From an uncultured Muribaculaceae bacterium (GTDB lineage: Bacteria; Bacteroidota; Bacteroidia; Bacteroidales; Muribaculaceae), in NCBI GenBank assembly GCA_947176745.1, contig CAMWRV010000002.1, positions 52,378-116,377 of the forward strand: a stretch of 64,000 nucleotides of DNA. Direction: 5' to 3'. A program made the translations under genes and the position numbers. A model generated the notes under the pieces. That model was not told the origin of the DNA, did no database searches, and saw nothing but the letters and a program-made list of their open reading frames with translations. This document shows positions 1 to 10,783 of the stretch, piece after piece (the stretch's first letter is position 1; each line of letters starts with the position of its first letter).

Positions 1-2
1 AT

Positions 3-410
3 ATCAACTCACCCGGCGGTTCGGTGTACGCAGGACTCGGCATATACGACACAATGCAGTATATCAACTCCGACGTGTCTACCATATGCACCGGCATGGC
101 GGCCTCGATGGCAGCCGTCCTTCTTGTGGCAGGTGAAAGCGGCAAGCGCTTCGCGTTGCCCCATTCACGCGTGATGATCCATCAGCCCATGGGCGGCATT
201 CAGGGTCAGGCGTCGGATATCGAGATTACCGCACGCGAGATTCTGAAACTCAAATCGGAACTTTACAATATCATCTCCACTCATTCCGGCCAATCGTTTG
301 ATAAAGTCGAGGCCGACTCCGACCGCGACTACTGGATGACGGCAGCCGAGGCAAAAGAGTATGGAATGATCGACAAAGTGCTTGTAAATCCCCGCAAGGA
401 GGAAAACTGA
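3..410 (+). CDS. clpP: ATP-dependent Clp protease proteolytic subunit, 5'-truncated by window edge
   Basis: In-frame [19 protein letters not shown]...[36 protein letters not shown] is the ClpP active-site region; followed directly by clpX. Confidence 0.96.
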   Translation: MNSPGGSVYAGLGIYDTMQYINSDVSTICTGMAASMAAVLLVAGESGKRFALPHSRVMIHQPMGGIQGQASDIEITAREILKLKSELYNIISTHSGQSFDKVEADSDRDYWMTAAEAKEYGMIDKVLVNPRKEEN

Positions 411-411
411 A

Positions 412-1656
412 ATGGCAAAGAAGACAACCAAAAGATGCGTGATGTGCGGCCGTGAGGAGACAGCTGCCAATCCGGTGGTGTCGGTCTATGACCAGCTTAC
501 TATCTGTGAGGAGTGCATAGACTTCATCAACCAGATGCGCGACTCGGAGAGACTCGACCGCCGCAACGCCGGAAACAAGGACAAGGGGGGCAAAAGCATC
601 CCGACTCCGAAGAAGATACATGAGTTTCTCGACCAGTATGTAATCGGTCAGGACGAGGCGAAGAAATATCTCTCGGTGGCTGTCTACAACCACTACAAGC
701 GAATCAATCAGAATGCAGACGATGATGATGTCGATATCGAAAAGTCGAACATCATCCTCGTAGGTCCGACCGGCACGGGGAAAACCTTGCTCGCCAAGTC
801 GATAGCCCGTCTGCTTGATGTTCCGTTCACGATTGTTGACGCGACAGTGCTTACTGAAGCCGGATACGTGGGAGAAGATATCGAATCTCTGCTGACGCGG
901 CTTCTTCAGGCATGCGACTACGATGTGGAGCGCGCCGAGCGCGGCATCGTTTTCATTGATGAGATCGACAAGATCGCCCGCAAGAGCGACAATCCATCAA
1001 TTACCCGCGATGTCAGCGGCGAGGGCGTGCAGCAGGGTCTGCTGAAGCTTCTCGAAGGAAGCACCGTGCTCGTTCCGCCCAACGGTGGCCGCAAGCATCC
1101 GGAGCAGAAGATGATCGCCGTCAATACAAAAAACATCCTCTTCATCTGCGGCGGAGCGTTCGACGGCATAGAGCGAAAGATCGCATCGCGTCTCAACACG
1201 CATATGGTTGGATACGGACATGACGAGAAGTCGCGCAAACGTCAGCGAGAGAACCTGATGCGCTATGTCCTCCCGCAGGATCTCAAGTCGTTCGGTCTGA
1301 TTCCTGAGATTATCGGACGTCTCCCGATTCTGACAAGCCTTGATCCCCTTGACCGCGAGGCGCTGCGCCGCATTCTCACCGAACCGAAGAATGCCATAAC
1401 CCGCCAGTACAAGAAAATGCTCGAACTCGACGGAGTGACGCTTGAGTTTGCCGACGAGGCTCTCGATCTGATCGTCGACAAGGCCATAGAATACAAGCTC
1501 GGCGCCCGAGGTCTGCGTTCTATAGTCGAGACAGTTATGGTCGATGCCATGTACGAAGCGCCCTCTTCCGACAGCAAGAAGCTTGTGATCGATGCCGACT
1601 ATGTCCGTTCGCAACTTGAAAAGGCTCATTTCGAGAAGACCCGTATTTCCGAGTGA
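412..1656 (+). CDS. clpX: ATP-dependent Clp protease ATP-binding subunit ClpX
   Basis: N-terminal CxxC zinc finger, Walker A GPTGTGKT, Walker [35 protein letters not shown]. Confidence 0.97.
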   Translation: MAKKTTKRCVMCGREETAANPVVSVYDQLTICEECIDFINQMRDSERLDRRNAGNKDKGGKSIPTPKKIHEFLDQYVIGQDEAKKYLSVAVYNHYKRINQNADDDDVDIEKSNIILVGPTGTGKTLLAKSIARLLDVPFTIVDATVLTEAGYVGEDIESLLTRLLQACDYDVERAERGIVFIDEIDKIARKSDNPSITRDVSGEGVQQGLLKLLEGSTVLVPPNGGRKHPEQKMIAVNTKNILFICGGAFDGIERKIASRLNTHMVGYGHDEKSRKRQRENLMRYVLPQDLKSFGLIPEIIGRLPILTSLDPLDREALRRILTEPKNAITRQYKKMLELDGVTLEFADEALDLIVDKAIEYKLGARGLRSIVETVMVDAMYEAPSSDSKKLVIDADYVRSQLEKAHFEKTRISE

Positions 1657-1733
1657 TAGGGCGTCAGTGACATGCGGTCAGATTCCGCACCCATAGCCCG
1701 ACATGGAATTGACCCTGCTGAAACACGATATGC

Positions 1734-1765
1734 AGTCCGCCGCACATCAGAATGTGTGGCGGACT
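1734..1765 (+). terminator. Hairpin downstream of clpX
   Basis: AGTCCGCCGCACA...TGTGTGGCGGACT inverted repeat with one mismatch. Confidence 0.6.
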
Positions 1766-1840
1766 TGTCTATATATACGCGGCATGCGGCATGTGTCGGG
1801 CGTACAAAATGAAAAATGATTAAAAAAGATGGTCATTTTC

Positions 1841-1871
1841 TTGCATTTTTCATAAAAATAATTTAATTTTG
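1841..1871 (+). promoter_or_regulatory. Bacteroidetes-type promoter upstream of recQ
   Basis: TTG (1841-1843), N20, TAATTTTG (1864-1871), matching TTG-N19-21-TAnnTTTG. Confidence 0.55.
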
Positions 1872-1918
1872 TTAGTAAACGACACAATTGAATAATTATC
1901 TTCCCAAACCTCACTCCG

Positions 1919-4099
1919 ATGTCTGATACCGGTAAAATACTCGAAGCCCTCAAGACCCATTTCGGCTTTGATACATTCAAGGGAAACCAGCAGAAGATCA
2001 TAGAAAGTCTTCTCAGCGGGCGCGATGTCTTCGTGCTTATGCCGACCGGTGGCGGCAAGTCGCTCTGTTACCAGCTTCCTGCCCTTATGTCGGAAGGCAC
2101 GGCGATTGTCATCTCTCCGCTCATCGCCCTTATGAAGAATCAGGTAGACGCCATAAGAAGTTTCGAGGCCGAGGAGCATGTGGCTCATTTTCTGAACTCA
2201 TCGCTGTCAAGATCTGCGGCCAGGCAGGTGCGCAAGGATGTGCGCGAGGGGCGGACAAAGTTGCTTTATGTAGCTCCGGAGTCGCTCGCGAAGGGGGAGA
2301 TGGTCGAATTTCTCAAATCGATAAAGATCTCGTTTTTCGCAGTCGACGAGGCTCACTGCATCTCCGAATGGGGACACGATTTCAGGCCTGAATACCGCAA
2401 GATCAGACCGCTTATCTCGATGATCGGGGAGTTTCCGGTGATAGCGCTTACCGCTACAGCCACTCCCAAAGTGCAGCATGATATCCAGAAGAATCTCGGC
2501 ATACTCGACGCATGCGTGTTCAGATCGAGCTTTAACAGGAAGAACCTGTACTATGAGGTGCGTCCGAAGACAAAAGATGTCGACCGCGACATAATCAGAT
2601 ACATAAAGAGCAACCCCGGGCGTTCGGGCATCGTCTATTGTCTCAGCCGGCGCAAGGTCGAGGAACTTGCAGAAACTCTGCGCATAAACGGCATACAGGC
2701 GTTGCCTTACCATGCCGGCATGGACGGCGCCACCCGCTCGGCCAATCAGGACGCTTTTCTCAACGAGGACGTCGATGTGATAGTCGCCACTATAGCATTC
2801 GGCATGGGAATAGACAAACCCGACGTCAGGTACGTGCTTCATTACGACATACCCAAGAGTCTCGAAGGATACTATCAGGAGACCGGGCGCGCCGGGCGAG
2901 ACGGCGGAGAAGGTCGCTGCATCGCTTTCTACACCCGCAAGGATCTGCAGAAACTTGAGAAACTGATACAGACAAAGTCGGTCACCGAGCAGGAGATCAG
3001 CCGACAGTTGCTCATGGAAGCCGCCGACTATGCGGAGTCATCCGTGTGCCGCCGCAAGATTCTGATGCACTATTTCGGAGAATCTTACGACGATGAGAAC
3101 TGCTGTAACTGCGACAACTGTCTTAATCCGCGGAGGCGGATAGAAGCCACAGGTGAGGCGCAGACTGTCATAGAGATGGTAGATGCCGTCGGCGAGCGGT
3201 TCAGGTTGGAATATATTGTCAATATGCTGATAGGAAGGGCTACTGACGAGATCAGGGGCAACGGGCATGAGCAACTTGAACTGTTCGGAGCACTTAAGTC
3301 GATGGAGGAGAAGCTGGTGGGCATGCTTGTGCGTCAGTCAGTCATAGCCGGATTTCTTGAGAAAGATCTCGACAATTACGGAATACTGAAGGTTACGCTC
3401 GGCGGATATGAGTTCCATGAGAATCCGGTTCCCTTCTTTGTAGTGGAAGATGTGGACTATTCAGATACCGCTTCCACAGAGTCGCAGTCGTGTTATGCGG
3501 TCGGAGCACTCGATCAGGAACTCTATTCAATCCTCAAGGGGCTGCGCCGCGACGTGGCGCGAAGGGTGGGCGTGCCCCCGTATCTTGTCTTTCTTGAGGC
3601 TTCGCTTGAGGCCATGGCCACCATGTATCCTGTAACGAGCGAGGAACTGCTGACTGTGCCGGGAGTCGGAGCCGGCAAAGCGTCACGATACGGAAAGGAA
3701 TTCACCGATGTCATAGCCCGTTACGTAGAGGAAAACGAGATCGAGCGTCCTGCCGACATGCGTGTGAAACTGATGCCCAGCAGAAGCAACCGCAAGATAT
3801 CGATCATCCAGGCTATCGACCGCAAGATCGACCTTGATCAGCTTTGCGAGGGAATGGGCATGGAGTTCTCCGAATTTCTTGATGAGCTCGAGGCCATAGT
3901 CGAGGCCGGCACCAAGATAGATATCGATTATTTTATCGACGAGGTGTTTGATGAGGAGCAGGTGCAGGATATGACAGAATATTTTATGGAAAGTGCCGAC
4001 GGCGACGTCGAGACAGCCATACAGGAACTCGGTGCCGAATATGACGAGGACGATATACGCCTGCTTCGCGTCAAGTTTATATCAGATGTAGGCAACTGA
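1919..4099 (+). CDS. recQ: ATP-dependent DNA helicase RecQ
   Basis: MPTGGGKSLCYQLPAL, DEAHCISEWGHDFRPEY, QETGRAGRDG, zinc-binding cysteines and HRDC-like C-terminus. Confidence 0.95.
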   Translation: MSDTGKILEALKTHFGFDTFKGNQQKIIESLLSGRDVFVLMPTGGGKSLCYQLPALMSEGTAIVISPLIALMKNQVDAIRSFEAEEHVAHFLNSSLSRSAARQVRKDVREGRTKLLYVAPESLAKGEMVEFLKSIKISFFAVDEAHCISEWGHDFRPEYRKIRPLISMIGEFPVIALTATATPKVQHDIQKNLGILDACVFRSSFNRKNLYYEVRPKTKDVDRDIIRYIKSNPGRSGIVYCLSRRKVEELAETLRINGIQALPYHAGMDGATRSANQDAFLNEDVDVIVATIAFGMGIDKPDVRYVLHYDIPKSLEGYYQETGRAGRDGGEGRCIAFYTRKDLQKLEKLIQTKSVTEQEISRQLLMEAADYAESSVCRRKILMHYFGESYDDENCCNCDNCLNPRRRIEATGEAQTVIEMVDAVGERFRLEYIVNMLIGRATDEIRGNGHEQLELFGALKSMEEKLVGMLVRQSVIAGFLEKDLDNYGILKVTLGGYEFHENPVPFFVVEDVDYSDTASTESQSCYAVGALDQELYSILKGLRRDVARRVGVPPYLVFLEASLEAMATMYPVTSEELLTVPGVGAGKASRYGKEFTDVIARYVEENEIERPADMRVKLMPSRSNRKISIIQAIDRKIDLDQLCEGMGMEFSEFLDELEAIVEAGTKIDIDYFIDEVFDEEQVQDMTEYFMESADGDVETAIQELGAEYDEDDIRLLRVKFISDVGN

Positions 4100-4219
4100 C
4101 TGCGGCGGTATGTGATGCAATCCTGTCGCCACTACAATTTTTTAGGGTAGTATTCGTTTACAGAATTGAGAAAGACCGGCAGCCGGTCACAGACAAAAAA
4201 CTATATCCGTAAAACAGGA

Positions 4220-6396
4220 ATGAAAAAAACAGTAGCAGCCGGACTCGGAGCATGCGCGGTGGCTTTGGGCTTTGCCGCAAAAGATCCGGTGATCATGACA
4301 GTCAACGGAGTTGATGTGCCAAGATCCGAATTTGAATACCTTTACAACAAGAACAGTCAGCAGCAGATCAACCCTCAGACTCTCGAGGAATATGTCGAGA
4401 TGTTCAAGCTTTACAAGATGAAAGTGGCAGATGCCAAGGCAGAGGGAATCGACACCACAGCCGCCTTTCTCAAGGAGACGGCCCAGTATCGTCATGATCT
4501 CGCCGCTCCATATCTGACTGACTCGGTTTATATCAACCAGCTTGTAAAAGAAGCCTACGACCGTTCGCTCGAAGAGGTGGAGGCTTACCACATAATGTTG
4601 TTCAAGACACGCGACGCGGCTGCGAACGCTGCTCTCCGACAGCGTGCCGACAGTCTGAGGGATGTGCTCCGCGGAGGAGGCGATTTCACCGATCTCGCAG
4701 TCAGATACTCGCAGGACCGAGGCAGCAAGGATCGCGGCGGACGCATGGGCTGGATCGTTGCCGGCACATATCCCGCTGCATTCGAACTTGAGGCTTACAG
4801 ACTGCCCGAGGGTGCGGTTTCGGATGTTGTGGAATCCCCCGTGGGCTATCATATTCTCAAAGGCGGCAAGCATCGCAAAGCGCGTGGAAAAGTTCAGGTG
4901 TCGCATATCCTCAAGCTCACACAGGGCAAGGATGAAGCCGGCGTAGCACAGGCGAAGAAAGAGATCGACAGCCTCTACAATGTGGTGAAGGCCGCTCCCG
5001 AGACTTTCAATGCAGTGGCTACAGCCAATTCCGAAGACTGCCCGAGGGTGCGGTTTCGGATGTTGTGGAATCCCCCGTGGGCTATCATATTCTCAAAGGC
5101 GGCAAGCATCGCAAAGCGCGTGGAAAAGTTCAGGTGTCGCATATCCTCAAGCTCACACAGGGCAAGGATGAAGCCGGCGTAGCACAGGCGAAGAAAGAGA
5201 TCGACAGCCTCTACAATGTGGTGAAGGCCGCTCCCGAGACTTTCAATGCAGTGGCTACAGCCAATTCCGAAGACCGCGGTTCGGCTCGCCAGGGCGGCAT
5301 GCTCCCCTGGTTCGGCGCTGGTGAAATGGTGGCTGAGTTCGATTCAGTGGCATTCTCGCTCTCTGACGGAGAGATCAGCGAACCGGTGAAAACTGCATAT
5401 GGTTATCATATTATCCGTCGCTACGATTCGCAGGAAGTGCCGTCGCTTGAAAAGATGAAGCCGCAGGCCATAGCGAAGATCACCAATCCGCAGGATCCCA
5501 GATTCAAGCTTGTGCGCGACCGCCAGACCGCCGCATTCGCCAAGAATCACAAAGGATCTCTCAATTCGAAGACTGTGGGATTGCTTAAGGCAGACGTGGA
5601 GCGTCAGGGTCTCGATTCCCTTCTTTTTGCAAACTGGACCGCTGCTCCTTCGGCCGACATGCCCCTCGCTTCGGTAGACGGCAAGACAAAGAAAGTATCG
5701 GATTTCATGTCATCAATCAGCTACCTGCGAGTACCGGCGTCGGCAACTGCAGTCGAGATGCTTGAAGACAATCTCGATGCCTACTACAACGGACTCCTTG
5801 TGGATGCCGAAGAGCTCTCTCTTGAACAGTCCGAGCCTGATTACCGCAACCTTCTCAAGGAATACATCGACGGAAGCCTTCTTTATGAGGTCAGCGTGCG
5901 CAAGGTCTGGGACAAGGCCGCCAAAGACACCGACGGTCTCAGAAGTTTCTTCGAGCGAAACAGAGACAATTACAAATGGACCGAGCCTCATGCAAAGGGA
6001 TTCCTCGTCCAGGCGTCAAACGACTCTGTGGCGGGTCTGATACGCGAACGCGCCGCACAGCTCGCTCCCGACACACTTGTGCAGACGCTCCGAAAGGAAT
6101 TTAAAGGCAATATCGCAGTAGACAAGGTGCTTGTATCGAAAGGAACCAATGCCATGGTAGACAATATCGTGTTCGGCGCTCCTCAGGTTCAGCCTTCGAA
6201 TGCGAAATATCAGGTATATTTCATGGTCAATCCCCGTGTGCTTATGGAGCCTGAAGAGGTAGAAGACGTGAAAGGTCTCGTGACAAGCGACTATCAGAAC
6301 GAATTCCAGGCTGCCTGGGAAAATGAGCTCCGGAGCAAATATCCGGTGATTGTCAACGAGAAAGTTCTCAAACAAGTCAAGAAATCCGGAAAGTAA
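4220..6396 (+). pseudogene. Two-domain parvulin-type peptidyl-prolyl isomerase (SurA/PpiC-like) split by a frameshifting internal tandem duplication
   Basis: ORF 4166..5182 (signal peptide MKKTVAAGLGACAVALGFA from 4220, first parvulin domain) and ORF 5065..6396 (second parvulin domain and C-terminus) are separated by an exact 236-bp duplication. 2177-236=1941 nt, i.e. 647 codons, gives one continuous frame when one unit is removed. Confidence 0.85.
4799..5274 (+). repeat. Perfect direct tandem duplication, period 236 bp, with AGAC at each junction
   Basis: 4801-5036 and 5037-5272 read identical. AGAC occurs at 4799-4802, 5035-5038 and 5271-5274. Confidence 0.95.
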
Positions 6397-6416
6397 TCCG
6401 GCTCGGCATGATATGA

Positions 6417-6441
6417 GGCGACACTTCAGGCAAGTGTCGCC
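6417..6441 (+). terminator. Rho-independent terminator after parvulin gene
   Basis: GGCGACACTT-caggc-AAGTGTCGCC followed by TTTTTT. Confidence 0.85.
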
Positions 6442-6530
6442 TTTTTTCTATGCATGCGGTGCGTTAGAGCTACATTTTTTCATCTCCGGATAGCCTGAGT
6501 TAGAAGAAAAATGACTATTTTTGTAGTTAG

Positions 6531-7460
6531 ATGTGTTCTATGCGCTACATAGCGGCTTTCGCTGCCGCATGCTTGTTGGTCCAGCTTCTGTCATGCAGGT
6601 CGCAATCGGCTGACGCACAGCAGTCGGACGATGTTCTCGTGTCTGTGGGAGACTCGACTCTTACGGTGTCGGAAGTGTTGCGCAGAATCCCGGCGGGGCT
6701 GAATCCCGCAGACAGTGCCAACATGTTCGAAAGAATAGTGGGCGACTGGGTCCGCGATCTTGTGCTGATCGACGTCGCCGAGAAGAACATTCCCGATATG
6801 GACAGAATCGACCGGATGGTCGAGGCCTATAGAAACGGATTGATCGTCAGTCAATATCTTTCGACAGTGTCGGAGCGTGCGGCAGATGATGTCCCGGAAT
6901 CAAGGATAAAGCGATATTACGAGACGCATCGCGACGGTCTTGTGCTCGATCAGCCGCTTGTGAAGGGAGTATTTGTCAAGGTTGCCGCCAATGACGAGAC
7001 TCTTGACAATCTTAGAAAGTGGATGTCGCGTCTGACTGACGAGGATGTTGACAATATCGAGAAATATGGTCTGAGACAGGCTACGAGGTATGAATATTTC
7101 CGCGACGAATGGCACGAATGGAGTGTGATAGCGGAGCAGATTCCCTATCGCTTCTTTGATGCCGACGCGTTTGTCAGTTCTTCCGCTGATTTTGAGACAG
7201 AGGCCGACGGATCCGTCTATATCCTGCACATTTCGGATTATATTCCGAGTGGTAAGGAAATGCCTTATGAATTTGCAAGGCTTAAGATCCGCGAGATATT
7301 GAGAGCTACCGATGTGGCCTCTCACCGCGACAGGCTAATGGAGGACATCTACCGTGAACGCATAAGGTCAGGAGCGCTCAGACCCGGACTATACGATCCT
7401 GTGGGAAGAAAGTTCAGCAATCCTGTTGATAATAGCAAGAATAATCAAAAACAGAAATAA
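6531..7460 (+). CDS. Lipoprotein, SurA/parvulin-like family (second of three consecutive)
   Basis: Lipobox-like LLVQLLSC, then SVGDSTLTVSEVLRRIPAG and SurA-N-like helices; start may be ATG at 6540. Confidence 0.65.
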   Translation: MCSMRYIAAFAAACLLVQLLSCRSQSADAQQSDDVLVSVGDSTLTVSEVLRRIPAGLNPADSANMFERIVGDWVRDLVLIDVAEKNIPDMDRIDRMVEAYRNGLIVSQYLSTVSERAADDVPESRIKRYYETHRDGLVLDQPLVKGVFVKVAANDETLDNLRKWMSRLTDEDVDNIEKYGLRQATRYEYFRDEWHEWSVIAEQIPYRFFDADAFVSSSADFETEADGSVYILHISDYIPSGKEMPYEFARLKIREILRATDVASHRDRLMEDIYRERIRSGALRPGLYDPVGRKFSNPVDNSKNNQKQK

Positions 7461-7462
7461 AA

Positions 7463-8830
7463 GTGAAAATACGTAATCTGGTACTGCCGGTGACAATCAT
7501 GGCCGCGATATGCGCCATCGCAGCCCCTATAAAGAAGAATGTGGTCGATGAGGTGGCATGGGTAGTCGGTGACGAGCCGATATTCCGTTCCGATATTGAG
7601 GAACAGTACATGCAGGCGCGACAGGAGGGTGCGACGATCGGAGGTGACCCGTATTGTGTCATTCCGGAGCGCATAGCGGTTGAAAAACTGTTTCTTCATC
7701 AGGCCAAACTCGACACCATCGTGGCTCCTGAGGCCCAGGTGGCATCCGGAGTAGACAAGCGACTCAATTTCTTCATTGCCAATCTCGGATCCAAAGAGAA
7801 GGTAGAGGAGTATTTCCGCAAACCCCTTCCTGCGCTCAGGGAACAACTGATGGACATGATGCGCAACGGATATATCGTGGATCAGGTGCAGTCAAACCTG
7901 ACAAAAGATGTCAAGGCAACACCAAATGACGTGCGCAAATATTTTGCAGCTCTTCCCGCCGACAGTGTGCCCTATGTGCCTATGCAGGTCGAGACACAGG
8001 TCATCATGATCAATCCGCGTATACCCGAACAGGAGATCGAGGATGTAAAGGCGCGTCTGCGCGATTATGCAGACCGTGTGAACAGAGGTGAGATGCCTTT
8101 CTCGACACTCGCCATCGCATACAGCGAGGACGACGGCTCGGCGATGCAGGGTGGCGAACTCGGATTTCACGGCCGGGCCGACTGGGTGCCCGAATTCTCG
8201 CAGGTAGCGTTCAATCTCAGCGATCCCAACCGTGTGTCGCGCATCGTCGAGACAGAATATGGCTATCATATCATCCAGCTTATCGAGAAGAGGGGAGAAC
8301 AGGTCAATGTGCGTCATATCCTTCTGACTCCTAAAGTCAACAGTAAGGATCTCGCTGACGGAGTGGTGAAACTTGATTCGCTCAGAAAGGAGATCGTGGC
8401 CGGAAAGATTCCCTTCAACGAAGCGGCCCAGTGGGTGTCGCAGGATAAGGACACCAAGAACAACAACGGAGTCATGATGAACCAGAAAACCGGTTCGAGC
8501 CGGTTCGAGATGCAGGATCTTCCGCCTGAAATCGCGCGTCGTGTCGAGCTTATGCAGCCAGGCGACATATCTGAGGCCTTCATCATGAAAGACCAGCGCA
8601 AGAACCGCGATGTCATCGCTATCGTGCGCCTCACTGACCGTATCCCCGGGCACAAGGCGACACTGAGCGATGACTACAACATGATCAAGCAGATGTATGA
8701 GCAGAATGCAAAGCAGAAAATCATCAAGGAGTGGGTGGAGAAAAAAATAGGTGACACCTACACCAGAATCTCCGAGGGATGGGACGCCTGCGAGTTCGAG
8801 TACAAGGGGTGGAACAGTCAGTCGCACTGA
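7463..8830 (+). CDS. Periplasmic peptidyl-prolyl isomerase, SurA-like with two parvulin domains
   Basis: Signal peptide, VDEVAWVVGDEPIFRSDIEEQ, AYSEDDGSAMQGGELGFHGRADWVPEFSQVAFNL, EYGYHIIQLIEKRGEQVNVRHILLTP. Confidence 0.88.
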   Translation: MKIRNLVLPVTIMAAICAIAAPIKKNVVDEVAWVVGDEPIFRSDIEEQYMQARQEGATIGGDPYCVIPERIAVEKLFLHQAKLDTIVAPEAQVASGVDKRLNFFIANLGSKEKVEEYFRKPLPALREQLMDMMRNGYIVDQVQSNLTKDVKATPNDVRKYFAALPADSVPYVPMQVETQVIMINPRIPEQEIEDVKARLRDYADRVNRGEMPFSTLAIAYSEDDGSAMQGGELGFHGRADWVPEFSQVAFNLSDPNRVSRIVETEYGYHIIQLIEKRGEQVNVRHILLTPKVNSKDLADGVVKLDSLRKEIVAGKIPFNEAAQWVSQDKDTKNNNGVMMNQKTGSSRFEMQDLPPEIARRVELMQPGDISEAFIMKDQRKNRDVIAIVRLTDRIPGHKATLSDDYNMIKQMYEQNAKQKIIKEWVEKKIGDTYTRISEGWDACEFEYKGWNSQSH

Positions 8831-8862
8831 TCACGCGTTTCAGACACATGATTTGATCCGGC

Positions 8863-10734
8863 ATGAAGAGCAAAGGATTAGGTAAACCTGTATATGTGAT
8901 AGTAGTGCTGGCCGCCATTATGGTGGCCGGTTCGGTGTCTGTCATACAGAGTGCGATGGCACAGACGCGCAAGGCTGCCGCCGCCAAAAAGGAGGAGTCT
9001 TACACGCGTCCCCGTCCCACTCGTCCGATCACTCCTGCGATTCCTGATGCCGACAGGTATCAGGAAGACAAGGTGTTTCTGGAATACGCCGATTCTCTTT
9101 TCAGACCTCCCCACGGTTACGAGGAGTTTCAGGTGGTCAAAGGTTCCGTGAAATTCCGGCATGGCGGAATGTGGATGTTCTGTGACTCGGCCTATTATTA
9201 TCCTCAGAAAAACTCGATGGATGCTTTCGGCCATGTAGAGATGCGCCAGGGAGACACCCTCTTTGTATATGCCGATAAACTCTATTATGACGGTATCTCG
9301 AAGCATGCAACTCTCACTGACGGACCTTCCAGAAGCAATGTGGAGCTTAAAAACCGCAATGTGGTTCTGACTACCGACAGCCTCGACTACGACCTCAATT
9401 CGCAGATCGGATGGTATGCTGTCGGAGGTAGGCTTGAAGATGACGTGAACGTTCTTACTTCGGGATATGGCGAATATTCGCCATCATCGAAAATGGCCCG
9501 CTTCCGTGATGATGTCATACTGCTCAATACTAAAGACGGATACAGGCTTCTGACCGAAGAACTTGAATACAACACCGCCACTCACATAGCCAACATCAAC
9601 AGTCCGACACGAATAGAGGGTGCCAACGACACGATAATCACCACGCAAGGATCTTACAACACGGTGACTGACCGCGCCGATCTGACTGCCCGCTCCACAA
9701 TTCTGCACCGCGACTCTTCGATGAATGTCACGACGCTCGAAGGCGATTCGATCATATATGACAAAGCCACGCGGATAAGCCGTGCCTATATGTTCCGCGA
9801 CGGGCGTAAGCACAGCCGGCCGATGGTAATAACCGATACGGCCAGGAAAGTAATGCTCATCGGGGGTTATGGCGAGTACAATGATTCTACACAGCGTGCC
9901 ATGTCGACCGATTATCCGCTGCTAATGGAATTCTCGCGACCTGACACGATCTTCCTGCGTGCCGATACGGTTCTTTCGTTTATCGAGACCGCAGTCCCCG
10001 ATTCTCTCTCAGAAGCAAAGGATTTTCATGTGGCGCGGGCCATCGGGAAGGCGAGGTTCTTCAACGCAGACATCCAGGGAGTGGCAGACACTCTGGTCAT
10101 GCGCGAGCAGGACTCGATGCTCTACATGCTGCGCAAACCGATAGTGTGGACAGGAGAGAGGCAGATTTACGGAAACCGTATCAATGTGCATTTCAATGAT
10201 TCCGTTCCCGACTGGGCGGAACTGCCCGAATGGGGAATGGCCGCCGAGCATATAGCCGAGGATTTCTATGATCAGATGACCGGCGCACGTATGAAGGCAT
10301 GGCTTGAAGACAGCCGCCTGAAGCGGCTTGAGGTCGACGGCAACGTGATCGCCATTATGTTGCCTCAGGAAAAAGACTCTTCATACAATAAACTGGTTCA
10401 TGCGGAGAGTTCCTATCTTACACTCGACATGGACAGCAACAAGGTGAAGCATCTGAAGATGTGGCCCGAAGTCTCAGGAACAGTCACTCCGCTCTTCGAG
10501 GTTCGCAATTCGATGCAGTATATAGAGGGCTTCCGCTGGCTTGAGGCTCTAAGACCAAAGAGGGAGTGGTATGGCGACAGGGTCCGCTGGAATGACGAAC
10601 TTGGTGATGTGTCGGAAGAACTTGAGAGATATTTCTCGGAGCCTCCGCTGTTCAAGGCTATCCCTAAAGTGGCACGCGACGCGGTCAGACCCCGGAACGA
10701 AGGGGAGGGTTCCGGCCCGGCCATGAATATGTAA
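8863..10734 (+). CDS. OstA-like (LptA/LptD N-terminal fold) envelope protein
   Basis: Repeated OstA-type beta motifs (VKGSVKFRHGGMWMFCDSAYYYPQKNSMDAFGHVEMRQGDTLFVYADKLYYDG); N-terminal hydrophobic segment; between surA-like gene and mutL. Confidence 0.75.
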   Translation: MKSKGLGKPVYVIVVLAAIMVAGSVSVIQSAMAQTRKAAAAKKEESYTRPRPTRPITPAIPDADRYQEDKVFLEYADSLFRPPHGYEEFQVVKGSVKFRHGGMWMFCDSAYYYPQKNSMDAFGHVEMRQGDTLFVYADKLYYDGISKHATLTDGPSRSNVELKNRNVVLTTDSLDYDLNSQIGWYAVGGRLEDDVNVLTSGYGEYSPSSKMARFRDDVILLNTKDGYRLLTEELEYNTATHIANINSPTRIEGANDTIITTQGSYNTVTDRADLTARSTILHRDSSMNVTTLEGDSIIYDKATRISRAYMFRDGRKHSRPMVITDTARKVMLIGGYGEYNDSTQRAMSTDYPLLMEFSRPDTIFLRADTVLSFIETAVPDSLSEAKDFHVARAIGKARFFNADIQGVADTLVMREQDSMLYMLRKPIVWTGERQIYGNRINVHFNDSVPDWAELPEWGMAAEHIAEDFYDQMTGARMKAWLEDSRLKRLEVDGNVIAIMLPQEKDSSYNKLVHAESSYLTLDMDSNKVKHLKMWPEVSGTVTPLFEVRNSMQYIEGFRWLEALRPKREWYGDRVRWNDELGDVSEELERYFSEPPLFKAIPKVARDAVRPRNEGEGSGPAMNM

Positions 10735-10783
10735 GACCCCGGCGATAGTCCGGACTTGATTGACAAGCAGATTCAGAATAAGT

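Noticed and set aside
1-70. Repeated ATATCAACTC near the window start
   Set aside because: Short coincidental repeat inside clpP coding sequence.
4662-4946. ORF-track entry joining 4662-4946 with a peptide like the frameshifted second copy
   Set aside because: It arises from reading the out-of-frame version of the repeated segment and is not an independent gene.
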